DNA of 64,000 bases from contig NZ_CP115541.1 in assembly GCF_031834595.1 (NCBI RefSeq), positions 930,001 through 994,000 of the forward strand. The letters run 5' to 3'. This DNA is from Stenotrophomonas oahuensis. GTDB lineage: Bacteria > Pseudomonadota > Gammaproteobacteria > Xanthomonadales > Xanthomonadaceae. Shown in pieces: positions 62,246-64,000 of the stretch. The notes under the pieces were generated by a model. The model was not told where the DNA came from. It did no database searches and saw only the letters and a list, made by a program, of their open reading frames with translations. Position numbers and translations under genes: made by a program. Each line of letters opens with the position of its first letter. The stretch's first letter is position 1.

Positions 62246-63547
62246 ATGATCGCCTACTACTTCCGACTGGCACTGCGCAGCTTCCGGCGCAACAAGGTGC
62301 TGACCGCGCTGATGGTGGTTGCCATCGCGCTGGGCATCGGTGCCTCGATGACCACGCTGACCGTGTTCCACGTGCTTTCCGGCGACCCGATCCCGAGCAA
62401 GAGCGACCGCCTGTTCGCGGTGCAGGTCGACCCGCGTCCGCTGCCCGGCTATCAGCCCGGCGAGGAGCCTGAGGACCAGGTGACCCGCTTCGACGGCGAA
62501 ACCCTGCTGCGGGAAAAAAAGGCCACGCACCAGGTCCTGATGACCGGAGGCGGCCTGACCGTGGAGCCGGAGAACAGTGCACTGCGTCCGTTCGACACCG
62601 ATGCGCGCTATACGTCTTCGGATTTCTTCGCGATGTTTGAAACGCCATTCCTGTATGGCCAGGGCTGGAAGGCCGACCAGGACGAAGGCCGTGGCCGCGT
62701 GGCGGTGATTTCCAAGACCCTCAACGAGAAGCTGTTCAATGGCCAGAACAGTGTCGGCCGCACCCTGCGCATCGACGGCCATGGCTTCAACATCATCGGG
62801 GTGATGGACGCATGGAACCCGAACCCGCACTTCTACGACCTGGAAACCGGCCGTTACGGTGACAGCGAAGACATCTTTGTGCCCTTCTCCACCGCCATTG
62901 ACCTGAAGTTCGGCCGCAACGGCAACATGAACTGCTGGGACAACACCAACGGCGAAGAAACCGCATTGAACGCACCCTGCACCTGGCTGCAGTACTGGGT
63001 GGAGCTGGCCAGCCCCGGTGATGCCGCCGGCTACAAGGCTTACCTGGAGAACTACTCGGCGCAGCAGAAGGCGGCGGGCCGTTTCCAGCGCCCGGCCAAT
63101 GTGCGCCTGCGCAACGTCATGGATTGGCTGGACTACAAGAAGGTAGTGCCGAGCGACGTGCGCCTGCAGCTGTGGCTGGCACTGGGCTTCCTGCTGGTGT
63201 GCCTGATCAATACGGTCGGTCTGCTGCTGGCCAAGTTCCTGCGCCGCAGTGGTGAGATCGGCGTGCGTCGCGCGCTCGGTGCCAGCCGTGGACAGATTTT
63301 CCTGCAGTCGCTGATCGAAGCCGGCACGGTGGGCCTGGCGGGCGGCGTGCTGGGTCTGGGACTGGCGATGCTGGGACTGTATGCGGTGCGCCAGCAGCCG
63401 GTCGACTACGCCAAGCTGGCGCAGCTGGATGGCCAGATGCTGCTGCTCACCTTCGGCCTGACCCTGTTCGCCAGCCTGCTGGCGGGCTTCCTGCCGGCGC
63501 TGCGCGCCATGCAGGTGACCCCGGCCATTCAACTCAAGTCGCAGTAA
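62246..63547 (+). CDS. ABC transporter permease (MacB/FtsX type), first
   Basis: 433 residues: N-terminal helix (VLTALMVVAIALGIGASMTTLTVF), a large periplasmic MacB_PCD-type domain (about 45-300), then three C-terminal helices of the FtsX domain (LALGFLLVCLINTVGLLLAKFLRRSGEIGVRRALGASRGQIF and two more). The IGVRRALGAS block is diagnostic. It starts 8 bp after the ATPase gene; GTG at 62234 is an alternative start. Confidence 0.93.
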   Translation: MIAYYFRLALRSFRRNKVLTALMVVAIALGIGASMTTLTVFHVLSGDPIPSKSDRLFAVQVDPRPLPGYQPGEEPEDQVTRFDGETLLREKKATHQVLMTGGGLTVEPENSALRPFDTDARYTSSDFFAMFETPFLYGQGWKADQDEGRGRVAVISKTLNEKLFNGQNSVGRTLRIDGHGFNIIGVMDAWNPNPHFYDLETGRYGDSEDIFVPFSTAIDLKFGRNGNMNCWDNTNGEETALNAPCTWLQYWVELASPGDAAGYKAYLENYSAQQKAAGRFQRPANVRLRNVMDWLDYKKVVPSDVRLQLWLALGFLLVCLINTVGLLLAKFLRRSGEIGVRRALGASRGQIFLQSLIEAGTVGLAGGVLGLGLAMLGLYAVRQQPVDYAKLAQLDGQMLLLTFGLTLFASLLAGFLPALRAMQVTPAIQLKSQ

Positions 63548-63563
63548 GGATCCGGAGAACACC

Positions 63564-64000
63564 ATGGATATTCGTCCCATCCTGACCACGCTGCGCCGGC
63601 ACAAGACCGCGGCCGCGCTGATCGTGCTGGAAATCGCGCTGACCTGCGCGATCGTCTGCAACGCGCTGTTCCTGATCGGCCAGCGCATCGAGAAGATCAA
63701 TCAACCCAGCGGCATTGCCGAACAGGAACTGTTGGAAGTGCGGCTGGGCGGCATTGGCACCCAGGTGAACGCGACCGCCCGCACCCGTGAGGACCTCGCC
63801 GCGCTACGGGGGCTGCCGGGGGTGAAGAGCGCGGTGGCGATCAACCAGCTGCCGTTCCGCCGCAATTCCTGGAACACCAGCCTGCAGCTCACGCCGGACC
63901 AGGAACGCCCCACCCTCAACGCGGCGCAATACTTCGGCGGCGAAGGCGCACTGGCCACGCTGGGCGTGCAGCTGATTGCCGGTCGCGATTTCCAGGGCGA
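63564..64000 (+). CDS. ABC transporter permease, second (3' end outside window)
   Basis: The frame starts at the ATG at 63564 (MDIRPILTTLRRHKTAAAL) 16 bp after the first permease, with GGATCCGGAG upstream, and is open to the window edge (145 codons seen). An N-terminal membrane helix (LIVLEIALTCAIVCNALFLIG) and the start of a MacB_PCD-like domain (LRGLPGVKSAVAINQLPF, LATLGVQLIAGRDFQG) are visible. It is related to but clearly different from the first permease, so the transporter is probably a heterodimer. Confidence 0.9.
   Translation, partial: MDIRPILTTLRRHKTAAALIVLEIALTCAIVCNALFLIGQRIEKINQPSGIAEQELLEVRLGGIGTQVNATARTREDLAALRGLPGVKSAVAINQLPFRRNSWNTSLQLTPDQERPTLNAAQYFGGEGALATLGVQLIAGRDFQG

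Noticed and set aside
61952..63700. 582-codon minus-strand open frame opposite the ABC genes
   Set aside because: Crosses three genes of the operon in antisense and has no recognisable domain.

Overview
The window is a GC-rich chromosomal segment of a Xanthomonadaceae bacterium, most likely a Stenotrophomonas species of or near the S. maltophilia complex. The main reasons are a TetR-controlled RND efflux operon with the layout of smeT-smeDEF, many short palindromes that start or end in GTAG/CTAC (matching the SMAG repeats described in S. maltophilia), and Xanthomonadaceae-style housekeeping proteins. Coding density is high. Most long open frames opposite the genes are GC-driven shadows.

Layout. 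0-1 kb: end of an LpxR-type lipid A deacylase. 1-11.2 kb: a minus-strand cell-shape and peptidoglycan cluster read as mreB-mreC-mreD-mrdA-rodA, then mltB-rlpA and dacC. 11.4-18.4 kb: a PfkB-family kinase, a lipoprotein plus exported-protein pair, an M1 aminopeptidase, ubiE, an FCY1-like deaminase, one small unknown and a small iron-permease-family membrane protein. 18.5-25.2 kb: smeDEF with divergent smeT. 25.2-25.8 kb: non-coding, holding two large inverted cruciform elements. 25.8-30.5 kb: lptM-dapF-DUF484-xerC-hslV-hslU, with a sigma-32-like promoter in front of hslV. 30.5-36.2 kb: two exported S9 peptidases on either side of an aminotransferase. 36.2-47.8 kb: a small membrane protein, lipocalin, higBA, metNI without metQ, an EamA transporter, yajQ, DUF1415, an SDR, prlC, a small unknown, a cysteine-synthase-like enzyme, gloA and a second VOC protein. 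47.8-50.6 kb: a radical-SAM/UdgX DNA-repair pair. 50.6-58 kb: an accessory-looking stretch with a candidate toxin-antitoxin pair (71-residue protein plus a putative ADP-ribosyltransferase-like protein), a TonB-dependent siderophore receptor, unknown proteins, a CBS protein, an antidote remnant and a SymE-like protein. 58.2-60 kb: glmS. 60.2-64 kb: an ABC efflux operon (adaptor, ATPase, two permeases) cut by the window end.

How genes work together. The Mre/RodA/PBP2 elongasome genes sit beside hydrolases and a carboxypeptidase acting on the same wall. SmeD, SmeE and SmeF form one tripartite pump under SmeT. HslV and HslU form one protease. HigB and HigA are a toxin and its antitoxin. The radical-SAM protein and UdgX are a conserved gene pair whose joint chemistry is not established.

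The strongest discovery leads are the 50.75-51.65 kb two-gene module, the radical-SAM/UdgX pair, palindromic repeats that supply stop codons to at least four genes and coding sequence to mreC, a near-perfect 30-bp inverted duplication across a stop codon at 12.35 kb, and the paired cruciform elements at 25.3-25.7 kb. No tRNA, rRNA, CRISPR array, insertion sequence or prophage was recognised.
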